Shown here: positions 1 to 6,523 of the stretch, one piece after another
Layout of the letters: the number at the start of each line of letters is the position of its first letter
Position numbering within the stretch: the first letter of the stretch is position 1
Assembly (NCBI GenBank): GCA_030633015.1
Contig: DAOVTR010000009.1
Location: 1-13,570 of the forward strand
Reading direction: 5' to 3'
Origin: Bdellovibrionales bacterium
GTDB taxonomy: Bacteria; Bdellovibrionota; Bacteriovoracia; Bacteriovoracales; Bacteriovoracaceae
DNA: 13,570 nt
Translations under genes and position numbers: made by a program
Notes under the pieces: generated by a model
Told to the model about the DNA's origin: nothing
Seen by the model: only the letters and a program-made list of their open reading frames with translations
Database searches by the model: none

Positions 1-75
1 AATTTATCAGAAATCGTAATTACTTATAGTGAAGCAATTCAAAACTTAAAACAATATGGATTTAAAGGGTTTTGA
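1..75 (+). CDS. C-terminal end of an unidentified gene (5' end outside window)
   Basis: Frame 1 is open from the window edge for 24 codons and stops at TGA 73-75; the last residues read EAIQNLKQYGFKGF. Composition and frame look coding, but 24 residues are too few to name a family. It sits 15 nt upstream of the next gene, on the same strand and in the same reading frame, so the two are probably co-transcribed. Confidence 0.45.
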   Translation, partial: NLSEIVITYSEAIQNLKQYGFKGF

Positions 76-90
76 ATTGCAGTAAGTGTT

Positions 91-933
91 GTGAAAGCTG
101 AGAACCAAACGAAGGTAGCATTTGAAAAATTTAGTGCACTTAAAGACGGAGGTGCTCTTAGCGCTATTGATCTTCAAAAAGAGAATAAAAATTTAGCGAA
201 GAATACTTTTGAAGAGCTGACTTCTAAAGGAAAATTAGTTTGGTTCGATCTCGAGGGGGAAGCTCAGTTTGTTTCAAAAGATCAAATAAATAAAATGTTT
301 GATACTGAGAATATGGAGCTTATTGTAATTGATGGGAAACTTGGCCCAGTACTTTATCAGACAGGGTGGTTTTATCCTAAGGTTCGTGGGGTAATTGAAT
401 ATAGTTACACTTTAGAGGGAAAAACTTATAAAAAGTTATATAAAAAAATAAGAACCCTTTTTAGGCAAGGCCATAGCGTAACTTTTAATAAAGATATTGA
501 TCAATGTTTAGAGAAAGTTATAAGTCAGAGGAGAAAAGGTCAACCAGAAGGTAGTTCAAGATATAAAAATGAGAATTTAGTTAATGGATTAAAAGAGAGT
601 TTTGCAAAAGGTAGCGCATTTTCAATTGAAGTTTGGGATTCTAGCGGGAAACTTGTTGGTGGATCGATTGGTAATCGAGATGGTAATCTTTTTAGTCCAG
701 ACACAGTATTTTATGATCATATTGATTTTGCAAAAATTGCAGTAGTTGCTCTAATCGATAGATTGAAAAAATCAGGAATAGATGTTGTCGATGCAGGGAT
801 GGTCACACCATTTACTGCTGCTTTAAAAGGCCAATATGTTACAACTGAATATTTTGAGCAGCTTAGAAAAACAATTCCTGCAGATGTGGAGGTGGATCTT
901 AATACTCCATGGAAGCCAGAAATGAATGATTAA
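91..933 (+). CDS. Divergent leucyl/phenylalanyl-tRNA-protein transferase (Aat) family protein
   Basis: True Aat enzymes are cytoplasmic and move Leu or Phe from tRNA to proteins with N-terminal Arg/Lys, marking them for ClpS/ClpAP. The C-terminal half aligns by eye with Aat: PKVRGVI (residues 96-102, like PDPRAVL), VTFNKDIDQCLEKVI (130-144), a SIEVWD...LVGGSIG core (178-194), and GNLFSPDTVF through SGIDVVDAG (198-236). Several key residues differ. The GESMF glutamate (E. coli E156, from memory) is D204, the LIDCQ motif keeps its Asp (D234) but has Gly236 for Gln, and the AHS histidine is absent. Residues 1-70 match the family only weakly. The start is GTG with no clear Shine-Dalgarno; the next in-frame ATG, near 296, would remove too much. 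The 3' end shares TTAA with the convergent thioesterase gene. It may be a paralogue with altered activity, and tRNA-dependent transfer is not assured. Confidence 0.7.
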   Translation: MKAENQTKVAFEKFSALKDGGALSAIDLQKENKNLAKNTFEELTSKGKLVWFDLEGEAQFVSKDQINKMFDTENMELIVIDGKLGPVLYQTGWFYPKVRGVIEYSYTLEGKTYKKLYKKIRTLFRQGHSVTFNKDIDQCLEKVISQRRKGQPEGSSRYKNENLVNGLKESFAKGSAFSIEVWDSSGKLVGGSIGNRDGNLFSPDTVFYDHIDFAKIAVVALIDRLKKSGIDVVDAGMVTPFTAALKGQYVTTEYFEQLRKTIPADVEVDLNTPWKPEMND

Positions 934-1325
934 TTTTTAAGAATATGTCTTTCTAGTTCGACTCTAATCTCTTGTGGAATTTCTGCACTTTTATTTTTCT
1001 CGTAGTCAAAATAAACCATAGTACATAGACCTTTTGCCTTAATCTCTCCCTCTACAATAATATTTTGAACAATACCCATTGATGATCTTCCAAGTTTGTT
1101 AAATTCAGTTTGGATCTCAATTTTATCAACGTATTCAATCTGTTTAAGATAATCAATTTCAATTCTAGCAATAATAAGATTCCATTTTTTTATATCAAGA
1201 GTAGGATTAAACAGTTCAAATATGGGCCTTCTCGCATCTTCATACCACTCTGCTACGACCGTATTATTCACATGTCCTAGAGCATCAGTATCATTAAATC
1301 TTGGATTTATTTTTAAACTAAACAT
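930..1325 (-). CDS. Acyl-CoA thioesterase, 4HBT/hotdog fold
   Basis: A single-domain hotdog protein of 131 residues, the usual size for YbgC/FadM-type acyl-CoA thioesterases, which hydrolyse acyl-CoA to free acid and CoA in the cytoplasm. The N-terminal RFNDTDALGHVNN (residues 9-21) is the characteristic catalytic loop with conserved Asp and GHVNN. WYEDARRPIF follows on the long central helix, and the strand IARIEIDYLKQIEYVDKIEI is typical of the family. The substrate cannot be read from the sequence. The start lies 5 nt after the stop of the upstream metallopeptidase gene and has no obvious Shine-Dalgarno, so translation probably depends on coupling. The stop codon overlaps the convergent Aat-like gene by 4 bp. 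Confidence 0.85.
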   Translation of the reverse strand: MFSLKINPRFNDTDALGHVNNTVVAEWYEDARRPIFELFNPTLDIKKWNLIIARIEIDYLKQIEYVDKIEIQTEFNKLGRSSMGIVQNIIVEGEIKAKGLCTMVYFDYEKNKSAEIPQEIRVELERHILKN

Positions 1326-1330
1326 CTGAA

Positions 1331-2200
1331 TTAAGGTCTATACCAACAAAGAGGACGATTACCAATCAAGTCTCCATTAGCTCGCGAACAGCTATTTTCA
1401 CTAGGGTCTAATGTGCTTGGAGAGTAGGGATCAATATTACAAAGGGTTCCTTGAAAATAACTATCAAGTCTACACTGTAGTGATGGATAACTCTCTTTAG
1501 TTGAAATAACAATTTCCTGATCGGGAGTAGAAAAATTAACCGAATTAGGATCTCTGTCCATTAAATCAGACATCAAATTAATTAGATGAGTTGAGGCAAT
1601 CCCAGATCTAAGGCATACTTGAAAATCTTGGTAGTTATTATACGCATTGTTACATTGGTCAACGAGATAAGGATCAGTAGTTGATTCGTCAATTTTAACA
1701 TTTTCATTTTTTATAACTCGCTTAAAACATTTTTGGGCAGCAAAATAGTCAGCTTGCCCTTCAGTCGCGGCCCAATCAACGGAACTAGAAATGTCCATAA
1801 GTGGTGAACCACCAAGTTGATGGCCCATCTCATGACAAAAAACCATAATTAGAGCATCTCTAGTCACGGCCCCATGCCTAGCTAGTCCTCCGTAAACTTT
1901 TATATAGTAAGTACTTCCTTTTCGATATGCCATCGCATTAACTTTTCCGCTATACCAACTTGTTTTTATTTTAAGTTTTGCATCTTGTTTTGTTACGTCG
2001 CCTCTATATTCATTTTCTATCTTTTGAGCAATAGCTTTAAACTGATCATTTGAAATATTATTTCTGCTCTTATTAGTAGGAGGAATATTAAGATCATTTT
2101 CAGGAAGAAAACTTACCTCACCATTAGCATTTATATAATTAGCAAATGTAGGCATGGTAAAAAGAGTACATATTGTTACGAGTAAGAAGACTTTTTTCAT
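1331..2200 (-). CDS. Secreted zinc metallopeptidase (HExxH, gluzincin-like)
   Basis: The protein has 289 residues. A Sec signal peptide spans residues 1-20 (MKK, a hydrophobic core, then PTFA|N). The zinc motif HEMGH is at 123-127, followed by an EGQAD segment (147-151) whose Glu is the likely third zinc ligand, as in gluzincins. The active-site region CHEMGHQLGGSP...WAATEGQADYFAAQKC resembles a secreted peptidase type I recall from Bdellovibrionota. Cysteines are frequent in the last third, suggesting disulfides in an exported protein. The start is the ATG at 2198-2200, preceded by AGGGG at 5-nt spacing and directly followed by the signal peptide. A longer frame from TTG 2248 has no support. 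The ribosome binding site lies in a long hairpin (2202-2257). The gene follows the lipoprotein gene and is probably co-transcribed with the thioesterase gene. The protein substrate is unknown. Confidence 0.82.
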   Translation of the reverse strand: MKKVFLLVTICTLFTMPTFANYINANGEVSFLPENDLNIPPTNKSRNNISNDQFKAIAQKIENEYRGDVTKQDAKLKIKTSWYSGKVNAMAYRKGSTYYIKVYGGLARHGAVTRDALIMVFCHEMGHQLGGSPLMDISSSVDWAATEGQADYFAAQKCFKRVIKNENVKIDESTTDPYLVDQCNNAYNNYQDFQVCLRSGIASTHLINLMSDLMDRDPNSVNFSTPDQEIVISTKESYPSLQCRLDSYFQGTLCNIDPYSPSTLDPSENSCSRANGDLIGNRPLCWYRP

Positions 2201-2201
2201 A

Positions 2202-2257
2202 AAAACCCCTGATAAATTTGTGATTCTTTGTAACAATAAATTTATCAATGGGGTTTT
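2202..2257 (-). promoter_or_regulatory. Long inverted repeat that sequesters the peptidase ribosome binding site
   Basis: AAAACCCC at 2202-2209 plus TGATAAATTT at 2210-2219 pair with AAATTTATCA at 2238-2247 plus GGGGTTTT at 2250-2257. This gives 18 base pairs, a 2-nt bulge (2248-2249) and an 18-nt loop. In the minus-strand mRNA the 3' arm contains the whole AGGGG Shine-Dalgarno, and the stem ends 1 nt before the ATG. The stem followed by five U residues also resembles a terminator for the upstream lipoprotein gene. Both readings imply regulated expression of the peptidase; which one applies is inference. Confidence 0.6.
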
Positions 2258-2290
2258 AAAAAAAGCTTACATCGTCTTACATATGATGTA
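2258..2290 (-). terminator. Possible weak terminator after the lipoprotein gene
   Basis: On the minus strand TACATC (2290-2285) can pair with GATGTA (2273-2268), and AGC plus seven T residues (2264-2258) follow. The stem is only 6 bp with an 11-nt loop. The same stretch carries a CTTACAT direct repeat (2266-2272 and 2276-2282) and TACAT-ATG-ATGTA (2278-2290), so it may instead be a protein-binding site. Confidence 0.25.
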
Positions 2291-2310
2291 GTCAGCTAAA
2301 ATGGATAGTA

Positions 2311-3030
2311 CTACTCATCTTCACATTTTCCTAGATAGTCGCCAGCATGCTGTCTTAACTGAGCTTTTGCTCCCTGCTTTGAAATACGGAGAGTATGGTA
2401 ATTACATGGATTTCCTTTAGGAACATGGCACATGAAAATTTTGTCCTTATTAAGATCCATTCTTCCACAAGCATCCAAATGGTCCATGGGGTTTTTCGCT
2501 AGATGTTGTTCAACTTCACTATCTAGAAGTAGAAGCGTTCTTCCTCTCTCTTGATTATTTTCAAAATGACACATTAATCGCATTCTATATTGTCTTTGAA
2601 ATCTGTTTTGTTTTCTATTTTCACAAGCATTTGTATTGTCTATGTTACTACTATCATTTGGCCCATCAGCAACTTGCTCGCCTTCACCTTCAGAACCTTC
2701 TCCGCCTTCGACAACTTGCTCGCCTTCACCTTCAGAACCTTCTCCGCCTTCGACAACTTGCTCGCCTTCACCTTCAGAACCTTCTCCGTCTTCATTATTT
2801 ATAATACATTCTCCAGGATAATCACTTGGATTTGAAGATAGAAATTCATCAAATTCTATTCCATCTAAAAGGATGATTGTTTCTTGTACAACCTGTCCAT
2901 CTACGTTGGTTACATGACAAACACTAAAATCAAACTGAGTTGTTAGATTAGATTCTAAAACAAAAAAGCCCTGCTCTTCATCGCAAGAGATAAGGGAGAT
3001 TAAAAGTGTTGCCATAATTAAAATTTTCAT
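2311..3030 (-). CDS. Lipoprotein with three Cys-His...Cys modules and an acidic Gly/Glu repeat linker
   Basis: This 239-residue exported protein begins with a lipoprotein signal ending LISC (Cys16, then Asp17). Three related modules follow. Module 1 (about 36-75) has VCHV...PGEC, module 2 (about 152-188) has MCHF...LDAC, and module 3 (about 199-236) has MCHVPKGNP...HAGDYLGKC. Module 3 matches a short motif common in secreted bacterial proteins, of the form ICHxPPGNP...HxGDxLGxC. The modules keep Cys-His at the start and Cys 34-37 residues later. Modules 1 and 2 are separated by a GEGSEGEGEQVVEG repeat (about 82-123, nearly three 14-residue copies), which should be disordered and strongly acidic. 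The start has GGAG at a suitable distance. It is the first gene of a minus-strand group with the peptidase. The function is unknown; a surface-exposed or metal- or ligand-binding role is only a guess. Confidence 0.78.
   Translation of the reverse strand: MKILIMATLLISLISCDEEQGFFVLESNLTTQFDFSVCHVTNVDGQVVQETIILLDGIEFDEFLSSNPSDYPGECIINNEDGEGSEGEGEQVVEGGEGSEGEGEQVVEGGEGSEGEGEQVADGPNDSSNIDNTNACENRKQNRFQRQYRMRLMCHFENNQERGRTLLLLDSEVEQHLAKNPMDHLDACGRMDLNKDKIFMCHVPKGNPCNYHTLRISKQGAKAQLRQHAGDYLGKCEDE
2671..2788 (-). repeat. 42-nt tandem repeat (minisatellite), about 2.8 copies
   Basis: The unit beginning AACTTGCTCGCC starts at 2671, 2713 and 2755. The first two copies look identical and the third is truncated and slightly diverged. 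Each unit encodes 14 residues, so gain or loss of a unit keeps the lipoprotein frame open. Near-identity suggests recent expansion. Confidence 0.92.
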
Positions 3031-3115
3031 AAAAGCTCCAAGTTGATTAAAATTATTTCTAAACTAATGTTACTACTTGGTAGTATCGGAATAAATAAAT
3101 AAATCTATCTAGTTA

Positions 3116-3129
3116 AAATCATATGATTT
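3116..3129. promoter_or_regulatory. 14-bp perfect palindrome between the lipoprotein gene and modA
   Basis: AAATCATATGATTT reads the same on both strands. It lies in the 211-bp gap (3031-3241) between the divergent lipoprotein gene and modA, so a dimeric regulator could act on either. The same gap holds TACTAC-TTG-GTAGTA (3071-3085) and a GGAATAAATAA direct repeat (3088 and 3158). I saw no convincing ModE-type box and no strong -35/-10 pair there. Confidence 0.3.
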
Positions 3130-3241
3130 ACACTGAATTTAAGTGCCAATATTTTGTGGAATAAATAATATTTTAGGTAGTTGTTAAGGATATTATTTGG
3201 ATTTTATTGAGAAGAGATGATAGATATAAATCGGTGATATT

Positions 3242-3976
3242 TTGAAACTTAGTTCCATATTTATTCTTTTTTATGCTTTTATTTTAAATAGTTATGCAGA
3301 TACTATCAATATTGCTGTTGCTACCAATTTTGCACCAGCTGCAAAGGAAATAGTTAAACTATTTGAATTAAAGACAAATCATAAGGCAAAATTGATATTT
3401 GCATCTTCAGGCATTCATTATGCTCAAATAATAAATGGAGCACCGTTTGATCTTTTTCTATCAGCAGACAGTAAAAGACCACAGATGCTTGAGCAGGAAG
3501 ATTTAATTGTAAAGGGTAGTCGCTTTATATATGCAGTGGGAAAAGTAGTACTTTGGAGTAAATCTTTGAATTTATCCGTTATAAAAGACGATATTTTAAG
3601 CAGTAAAACTTTAAAAAAAATTGCAATAGCAAATCCCAAACTTGCACCATATGGATTGGCCGCGAGACAATTTTTGGAATCAAAAAAGTTATATAGAAAA
3701 TTGCAAACTAAAATGGTGGTAGCTGCAACCATTGGCCAGTGTTTTCAATTCGTACATAGTGAAAATGTTGATTTAGGCATTGTTGCAAAATCTCAGGTCA
3801 TAATGCAACAAAGTCCCCATGAATTTTATTGGGAAATACCGCAAATCTTCTATGATAAAATAATTCAAGAGGCAGTACTATTAAATAGCAAAAAAGCCGT
3901 AAAAGAATTTGCCAATTTTTTAAAAAAAGATATTGTTAAAAAAATAATTTTAAAACATGGATATGAAGTTTTATAA
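3242..3976 (+). CDS. modA: Molybdate/tungstate ABC transporter, periplasmic binding protein ModA
   Basis: ModA captures molybdate or tungstate in the periplasm and delivers it to ModBC. The 244-residue protein has a signal peptide (1-19, ending SYA|D). INIAVATNFAPAAKEIV (22-38) has the Thr-Asn pair seen in some ModA oxyanion sites. ASSGIHYAQI (54-63) holds the next binding Ser, FDLFLSAD (69-76) is typical, APYGLAA (135-141) includes the Tyr position, and DLGIVAKSQV (177-186) supplies the Val position. The start is TTG, with GGTGA 4 nt upstream. No other start precedes the signal peptide, and an upstream ATG in this frame stops at once. modB begins 13 nt after the stop. Molybdate cannot be told from tungstate by sequence alone. 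Confidence 0.93.
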   Translation: MKLSSIFILFYAFILNSYADTINIAVATNFAPAAKEIVKLFELKTNHKAKLIFASSGIHYAQIINGAPFDLFLSADSKRPQMLEQEDLIVKGSRFIYAVGKVVLWSKSLNLSVIKDDILSSKTLKKIAIANPKLAPYGLAARQFLESKKLYRKLQTKMVVAATIGQCFQFVHSENVDLGIVAKSQVIMQQSPHEFYWEIPQIFYDKIIQEAVLLNSKKAVKEFANFLKKDIVKKIILKHGYEVL

Positions 3977-3989
3977 ATAAAGGGAATTA

Positions 3990-4664
3990 ATGGATCTTTT
4001 TAACAGTAATGATTTAACAGCGATCTTCGTAACATTGAAGTTAGCGAGCATTACAACTTTTTTTTTGCTGTTACTTGGAACTCCAATTGCTTGGTGGCTT
4101 TCAAAAAGTTCTTCTAAGTTTAAAATTATAATTGAATCTTTAGTTGCTCTCCCACTTATACTTCCTCCTACCGTTTTAGGGTTTTATTTTTTAATTTTTC
4201 TTGGTAAAAATGGTCCTCTTCATATTTTGGGAATTGATTCCCTGGCGTTTAGTTTTGTCGGGCTAGTTATTGGATCATTTTTTTATTCCCTTCCTTTTGT
4301 TGTTAGACCCTTGCAGGAGACTTTTATTTTGATTGGACAAAAACCACTTGAGGTAGCTTATACTCTGAGAGCTAGTCCCATTGATAGTTTTTTTAATGTC
4401 ATACTGCCTCTTTCTAAGCCTGGTTTTATAACAGCCACCGTATTGGGTTTTGCCCACACCGTTGGGGAATTTGGTGTAGTATTGATGATTGGAGGAAATA
4501 TTCCTGGAAAAACTCAAGTTATTTCAATTGCAATATTTGATTATGTAGAGTCTATGGACTACGGCAAGGCCCATTTGATTTCAGCTAGCTTACTGCTGTT
4601 TTCGTTTTTACTTCTTTTTTTAGTTTTTAATTTAAATAAGAAAAGCAAAAAGAGGTTGCAGTGA
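3990..4664 (+). CDS. modB: Molybdate ABC transporter permease ModB
   Basis: An inner-membrane permease of 224 residues, normal for ModB, which forms the dimeric translocation pore. It has about five hydrophobic segments, at roughly 10-37, 48-71, 86-104, 146-168 and 195-214. Between the last two pairs lies the EAA loop, EVAYTLRASP...LPLSKPG (121-145), which docks on the ATPase. GEFGVVLMIGGNIPGKT (159-175) is strongly characteristic of ModB/CysT-type permeases. The ATG follows AGGGA at 4-nt spacing. The end overlaps the modC start by 4 bp, which indicates translational coupling in a modABC operon. Confidence 0.95.
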   Translation: MDLFNSNDLTAIFVTLKLASITTFFLLLLGTPIAWWLSKSSSKFKIIIESLVALPLILPPTVLGFYFLIFLGKNGPLHILGIDSLAFSFVGLVIGSFFYSLPFVVRPLQETFILIGQKPLEVAYTLRASPIDSFFNVILPLSKPGFITATVLGFAHTVGEFGVVLMIGGNIPGKTQVISIAIFDYVESMDYGKAHLISASLLLFSFLLLFLVFNLNKKSKKRLQ

Positions 4665-5731
4665 ATATCGAGATTAAATTTGACCATCAAAAGGAAGATT
4701 TCAATCTTAATGTGGATTTCAAAATGCCGAATAAGGGAATCTCTGCAATATTTGGTCCTTCAGGATGTGGCAAAACCACGCTTATGAGGTTGATTGCAGG
4801 ATTGGATTATTGTAAAAATGGTCGTTGTAAAATAGGAGATCTTATTTGGCAAAATGAATCTAAATTTATTTATCCATACAAACGGGATTTGGGATACGTC
4901 TTTCAAGAGCCGAGTTTATTTGAGCATCTTAATGTATTGAAAAATTTGGAATTTGCTTTAAATAGAGTTAAATTTACTAATTCAAAATTGAGCTTAGAAT
5001 ATGTTATTGATCTGTTAGGTATAAGTGATCTTTTAACTCGATTTGACCATGGCTTATCTGGCGGGGAAAGACAGAGGGTTGCAATGGCCCGAGCAATTTT
5101 ATCTTCACCTAAAATTCTTTTAATGGATGAGCCATTGGCGGCCCTTGATATGGAGAGTAAAGATGAAATTTTTCCATTTTTATATAAAATAGGAAGTGAT
5201 CTGGAAATTCCCATTTTATATGTCAGCCATAGTATTGAGGAAATATCTAGACTTGCTGATCATTTAGTATTGATGGATAAAGGTAGAATCGTTGCGCAAG
5301 ATACAGTTGAAAATTTACTTACTGATTTAAGTCAGCCTTTGGCATCTACTGACAGGGCGGCGGCCTTAGTTTATGGGAAGGTCGTAGGACAAGATCATAA
5401 TAATTATCTATCAGAAATTGAATTTGCAGGAGGAGTTTTTCAAGTTCCAGAACTGTCACATGAAATTGGTTCAAAAGTTAGGCTACGAGTACTTGCAAGA
5501 GATGTAAGTATTGCATTGGAATATCTTTCTGATTCAAGTATTTTAAATATTTTTCAAGGTGAAATTATAGAAATTGTTGGTAGTGGCCTGGCCCAAAAAA
5601 TTATTAAGGTAAATGTTAAAGAAGTTATTTTTATTTCTAGAATAACAAAAAAATCGTCTGAGAAGTTGAATCTTTTTATAGGTAAGAGTATCTTTATACA
5701 GGTTAAGAGTATAACTCTTTTAAGTAATTAG
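4661..5731 (+). CDS. modC: Molybdate ABC transporter ATP-binding protein ModC
   Basis: The cytoplasmic ATPase that powers ModB. In order it shows Walker A GPSGCGKT (32-39), Q-loop FQEP (Gln82), signature LSGGERQR (132-139), Walker B ILLMDE (152-157), D-loop ALD and switch His190 in YVSHS. After about residue 235 come the regulatory TOBE/Mop regions typical of ModC, ending near ILNIFQGEIIEIV and IFIQVKSITLL. Its length of 356 residues is normal. The start is GTG with AGAGG 5 nt upstream, overlapping modB by 4 bp. All catalytic motifs are intact, so the importer looks functional. Confidence 0.95.
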   Translation: MNIEIKFDHQKEDFNLNVDFKMPNKGISAIFGPSGCGKTTLMRLIAGLDYCKNGRCKIGDLIWQNESKFIYPYKRDLGYVFQEPSLFEHLNVLKNLEFALNRVKFTNSKLSLEYVIDLLGISDLLTRFDHGLSGGERQRVAMARAILSSPKILLMDEPLAALDMESKDEIFPFLYKIGSDLEIPILYVSHSIEEISRLADHLVLMDKGRIVAQDTVENLLTDLSQPLASTDRAAALVYGKVVGQDHNNYLSEIEFAGGVFQVPELSHEIGSKVRLRVLARDVSIALEYLSDSSILNIFQGEIIEIVGSGLAQKIIKVNVKEVIFISRITKKSSEKLNLFIGKSIFIQVKSITLLSN

Positions 5732-5750
5732 TATAAAAACTGGAGAGATA

Positions 5751-6362
5751 ATGGATATTTCAAATTATAAAAAACTTTTAGTACATCAAACATTTGAGGC
5801 CTTTGAGCTTTTGGGATTTGAAACTAGAAATAAGTATCAGGTGCTAGATGAAAATCAAAATCAGATTGCCTTTGCAGCTGAGCAGCAGAAGGGCCTGATG
5901 GGATTTATCGCCAGAAGTTTTTTAGGACACTGGAGAAAATTTGATATTAAATTTTTTGATATGAGCAAATCTCAATTTATGTCTGCCCATCATCCATTTC
6001 GATTTTTTTTCCAACGACTAGAAGTTAAAAATAACTCAGGCCAACTAATAGGAGCTTTACAACAAAGATTTTCAATATTTTCAAAAAAATTTGATCTTTT
6101 AGATGGTAGGGGAAGAAGAGTAATGAAAATGCGCTCACCCATTTGGAAGATTTGGACTTTTCCTTTTTATATTAACGATAGAGAGGTTGGAAGAATTGAA
6201 AAGAAATGGTCTGGGATTATGTCAGAGGCCTTTACTGATAAAGATAAATTTTTAATAAATTATGCTAGTAGTTCTATAACTGAAGAGCAAAAAATGGTAA
6301 TTTTGGCTTCTGCTGTATTTATTGATCTTCAATATTTTGAAAAGAAGGCCGGAAATAATTAA
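5751..6362 (+). CDS. Scramblase / LURP-one-related family protein
   Basis: The 203-residue protein resembles the phospholipid scramblase/LURP-one (tubby-like) fold. Matching segments are ELLGFETRNKYQVLDENQN (19-37), an RFSIFSKKFDLLDGRG strand pair near 105-120, KMRSPIWKIWTFPFYIN (about 125-141), and RIEKKWSGIMSEAFTDKDKF (about 147-166). A final helix ends ASAVFIDLQYFEKK, the position of the C-terminal hydrophobic helix in eukaryotic scramblases. A calcium-loop type acidic motif is not obvious, so lipid scrambling is not assured; bacterial members are largely uncharacterised. The ATG follows GGAGAG. It starts 19 nt after modC, so it is likely carried on the mod transcript, although a functional link to molybdate is unknown. 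Confidence 0.75.
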   Translation: MDISNYKKLLVHQTFEAFELLGFETRNKYQVLDENQNQIAFAAEQQKGLMGFIARSFLGHWRKFDIKFFDMSKSQFMSAHHPFRFFFQRLEVKNNSGQLIGALQQRFSIFSKKFDLLDGRGRRVMKMRSPIWKIWTFPFYINDREVGRIEKKWSGIMSEAFTDKDKFLINYASSSITEEQKMVILASAVFIDLQYFEKKAGNN

Positions 6363-6410
6363 CCTTACTATGCGTAGCGCAAGATTATTATAGTTAGGGT
6401 TTAATTTGTT
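6361..6410 (+). terminator. Probable terminator after the mod/scramblase operon
   Basis: AACCTTACTAT (6361-6371) pairs with ATAGTTAGGGTT (6390-6401). The stem has 11 bp with one G-U pair and one bulge, and TAATTTGTTT follows. It begins at the stop codon of the scramblase-like gene. The stem is imperfect and the T-tract broken, so termination may be partial. Confidence 0.45.
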
Positions 6411-6438
6411 TGCAATATTAGCGGTTATATGGGATAAA
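6410..6438 (+). promoter_or_regulatory. Possible sigma-70-type promoter for the CarD-RRM-S21 operon
   Basis: TTGCAA (6410-6415) and GATAAA (6433-6438) are 17 bp apart, each matching 4 of 6 consensus bases. They lie 85 nt before the chosen start and just after the upstream terminator-like hairpin, which is where a promoter is expected. Confidence 0.28.
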
Positions 6439-6523
6439 AACCAAGTAATTGCCTCTTATGTTATAAATCTCTCGCGTGTTTAGCAGATATTTTCATAAAT
6501 TGGTACTAAGGAAAATAGCTACT

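Noticed and set aside
2201..2248. Longer N-terminus for the metallopeptidase from TTG 2248
   Set aside because: It would place 16 residues before a clear signal peptide, starts inside the hairpin, and lacks an SD, whereas ATG 2200 has AGGGG.
2590..2835. Open frames on the + strand with a repeated LLAFTFRTFSAFDN motif
   Set aside because: They are antisense readings of the 42-nt tandem repeat inside the lipoprotein gene, with no ribosome binding site and no family match.
3134..3155. Minus-strand TTGGCACTT as a sigma-54 promoter for the lipoprotein gene
   Set aside because: The position of the -12 GC reads CA, and the distance to the gene is over 100 nt.
5705..5721. AAGAGT-ATA-ACTCTT hairpin at the end of modC as a terminator
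   Set aside because: Only 6 bp, AT-rich, within the coding sequence and followed by three T residues; the downstream gene has a good SD and close spacing.
6476..6523. GTG 6476 as the start of the CarD-family gene
   Set aside because: No SD precedes it and the added residues lie outside the RID domain; ATG 6524 has AAGGA upstream and matches the family start.
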